In this document: piece after piece, positions 13,202-13,794 of the stretch
Numbering within the stretch: the first letter of the stretch is position 1
Layout: every line of letters begins with the position of its first letter
Assembly: GCA_002394535.1 (NCBI GenBank)
Contig: DGUG01000143.1
Coordinates: 1 to 13,794 of the forward strand
Origin: Lachnospiraceae bacterium UBA4316
GTDB taxonomy: Bacteria; Bacillota; Clostridia; Lachnospirales; Lachnospiraceae
Reading direction: 5' to 3'
Length of the DNA stretch: 13,794 nucleotides
Notes under the pieces: generated by a model
Told to the model about the DNA's origin: nothing
Database searches by the model: none
Seen by the model: only the letters and a program-made list of their open reading frames with translations
Program-made: the position numbers and the translations under genes

Positions 13202-13794
13202 GCTTGCAATGTATTTTGAATATCCCTTTGTAAGGTATGCCGTAATCGTCGGCGTGCTTATATCGCTTTGCTCCGCTCTGCTTGGTGTTACCCTTGTGCT
13301 TAAGCGGTTTTCATACATAGGAGACGGACTCTCTCACGTTGCATTCGGAGCCATTGCAATAGCCTCTGTGCTCAACCTTACAAATAAAATGCTTATAATA
13401 CTTCCTGTTACGGTTATAAGTGCAATACTGCTTCTTCGCAGCGGACAGGGGGCGAAAATCAAAGGCGATGCTGCGATTGCCATGATTTCGGTAAGTGCAC
13501 TGGCATTCGGCTATCTTCTTATGAATATATTTTCCACCTCTTCCAACCTGTCCGGGGATGTATGTTCGACACTTTTCGGTTCTACTTCCATACTGACCCT
13601 TACCGGATGGGAGGTATGGCTGTGTGCCGCACTCTCGATTGCCGTGGTTGCAATATTTATACTATTCTACAACAAGATATTTGCAGTCACCTTTGATGAG
13701 AACTTCTCAAAGGCAACAGGTGTGGGAGCAGACAGATACAACACCCTTATAGCGGTCATTATCGCTGTAATCATCGTGCTGGCCATGAATCTTG
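13191..13794 (+). CDS. znuB: Zinc ABC transporter permease, 3' end beyond the window
   Basis: Open from ATG 13191 to the window end, 201 residues. It begins MIGKLAMYFEYPFVRYAV and has the ABC-3 permease pattern: a first hydrophobic segment at about 15-37, then LVLKRFSYIGDGLSHVAFG (about 36-54), the conserved GDGLSHVAFGAIA stretch of the family, and further membrane helices at about 52-83, 91-110, 128-158 and 185-201. Full-length ZnuB/AdcB is about 260-280 residues, so some 60-80 residues lie outside. The start overlaps znuC by 11 bases. It completes the importer with znuA and znuC. Confidence 0.93.
   Translation, partial: MIGKLAMYFEYPFVRYAVIVGVLISLCSALLGVTLVLKRFSYIGDGLSHVAFGAIAIASVLNLTNKMLIILPVTVISAILLLRSGQGAKIKGDAAIAMISVSALAFGYLLMNIFSTSSNLSGDVCSTLFGSTSILTLTGWEVWLCAALSIAVVAIFILFYNKIFAVTFDENFSKATGVGADRYNTLIAVIIAVIIVLAMNL

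Noticed and set aside
1..13794. CRISPR arrays, insertion sequences, rRNA or tRNA genes
   Set aside because: No regularly spaced repeats, transposase-like proteins, terminal repeats of insertion sequences or cloverleaf sequences were seen on either strand.

Overview
The window reads as a chromosomal segment of a Gram-positive anaerobe of the Clostridia, probably Lachnospiraceae. That placement is an inference from the style of the proteins (ArgG, DUF1294, LytTR regulator, Zn-type ABC transporter), strong Shine-Dalgarno sites and consensus sigma-A promoters; no rRNA or other marker is present to fix the genus.

Left edge, + strand (1-2209): the 3' part of argG (argininosuccinate synthase), a small DUF1294 membrane protein just behind it, and an orphan response regulator with a LytTR DNA-binding domain.

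Centre, - strand (9955 down to 2195): a compact, tightly overlapping operon that I read as a divergent type VIIb (Ess/Yuk-like) secretion system. In transcription order: an EssC ATPase split over two genes (FHA + two TM + first FtsK-type ATPase; then the second ATPase and a degenerate third), an EsaB/YukD ubiquitin-like protein, four different WXG100 proteins in tandem, a vWA-TM-FHA membrane protein, and last a lipase-fold protein whose helical C-terminus ends with a YxxxE motif. The last gene looks like a secreted lipase effector of the 'reverse' kind (toxin domain first, targeting domain last). No gene resembling EssB/YukC, EsaA or EssA lies in the locus, which is bounded by unrelated genes on both sides. 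A 222-bp leader upstream of the ATPase gene holds a 10-bp-arm palindrome and three further hairpins.

Right side: a DJ-1/PfpI family gene (-), divergent from a + strand zinc-homeostasis operon: Fur-family regulator (probably Zur), lipoprotein zinc-binding protein (ZnuA/AdcA type), ATPase (ZnuC) and the start of the permease (ZnuB), cut by the window end. The regulator has a textbook TTGACA-N17-TATAAT promoter, a perfect GGGAAC-G-GTTCCC palindrome at the expected transcription start, and a near-identical 12-bp repeat 50 bp upstream.

The most interesting part is the secretion locus: a minimal architecture with a split motor, four WXG100 partners, a possible alternative membrane component (vWA-TM-FHA), and a candidate reverse-domain lipase effector with no recognisable immunity gene beside it.
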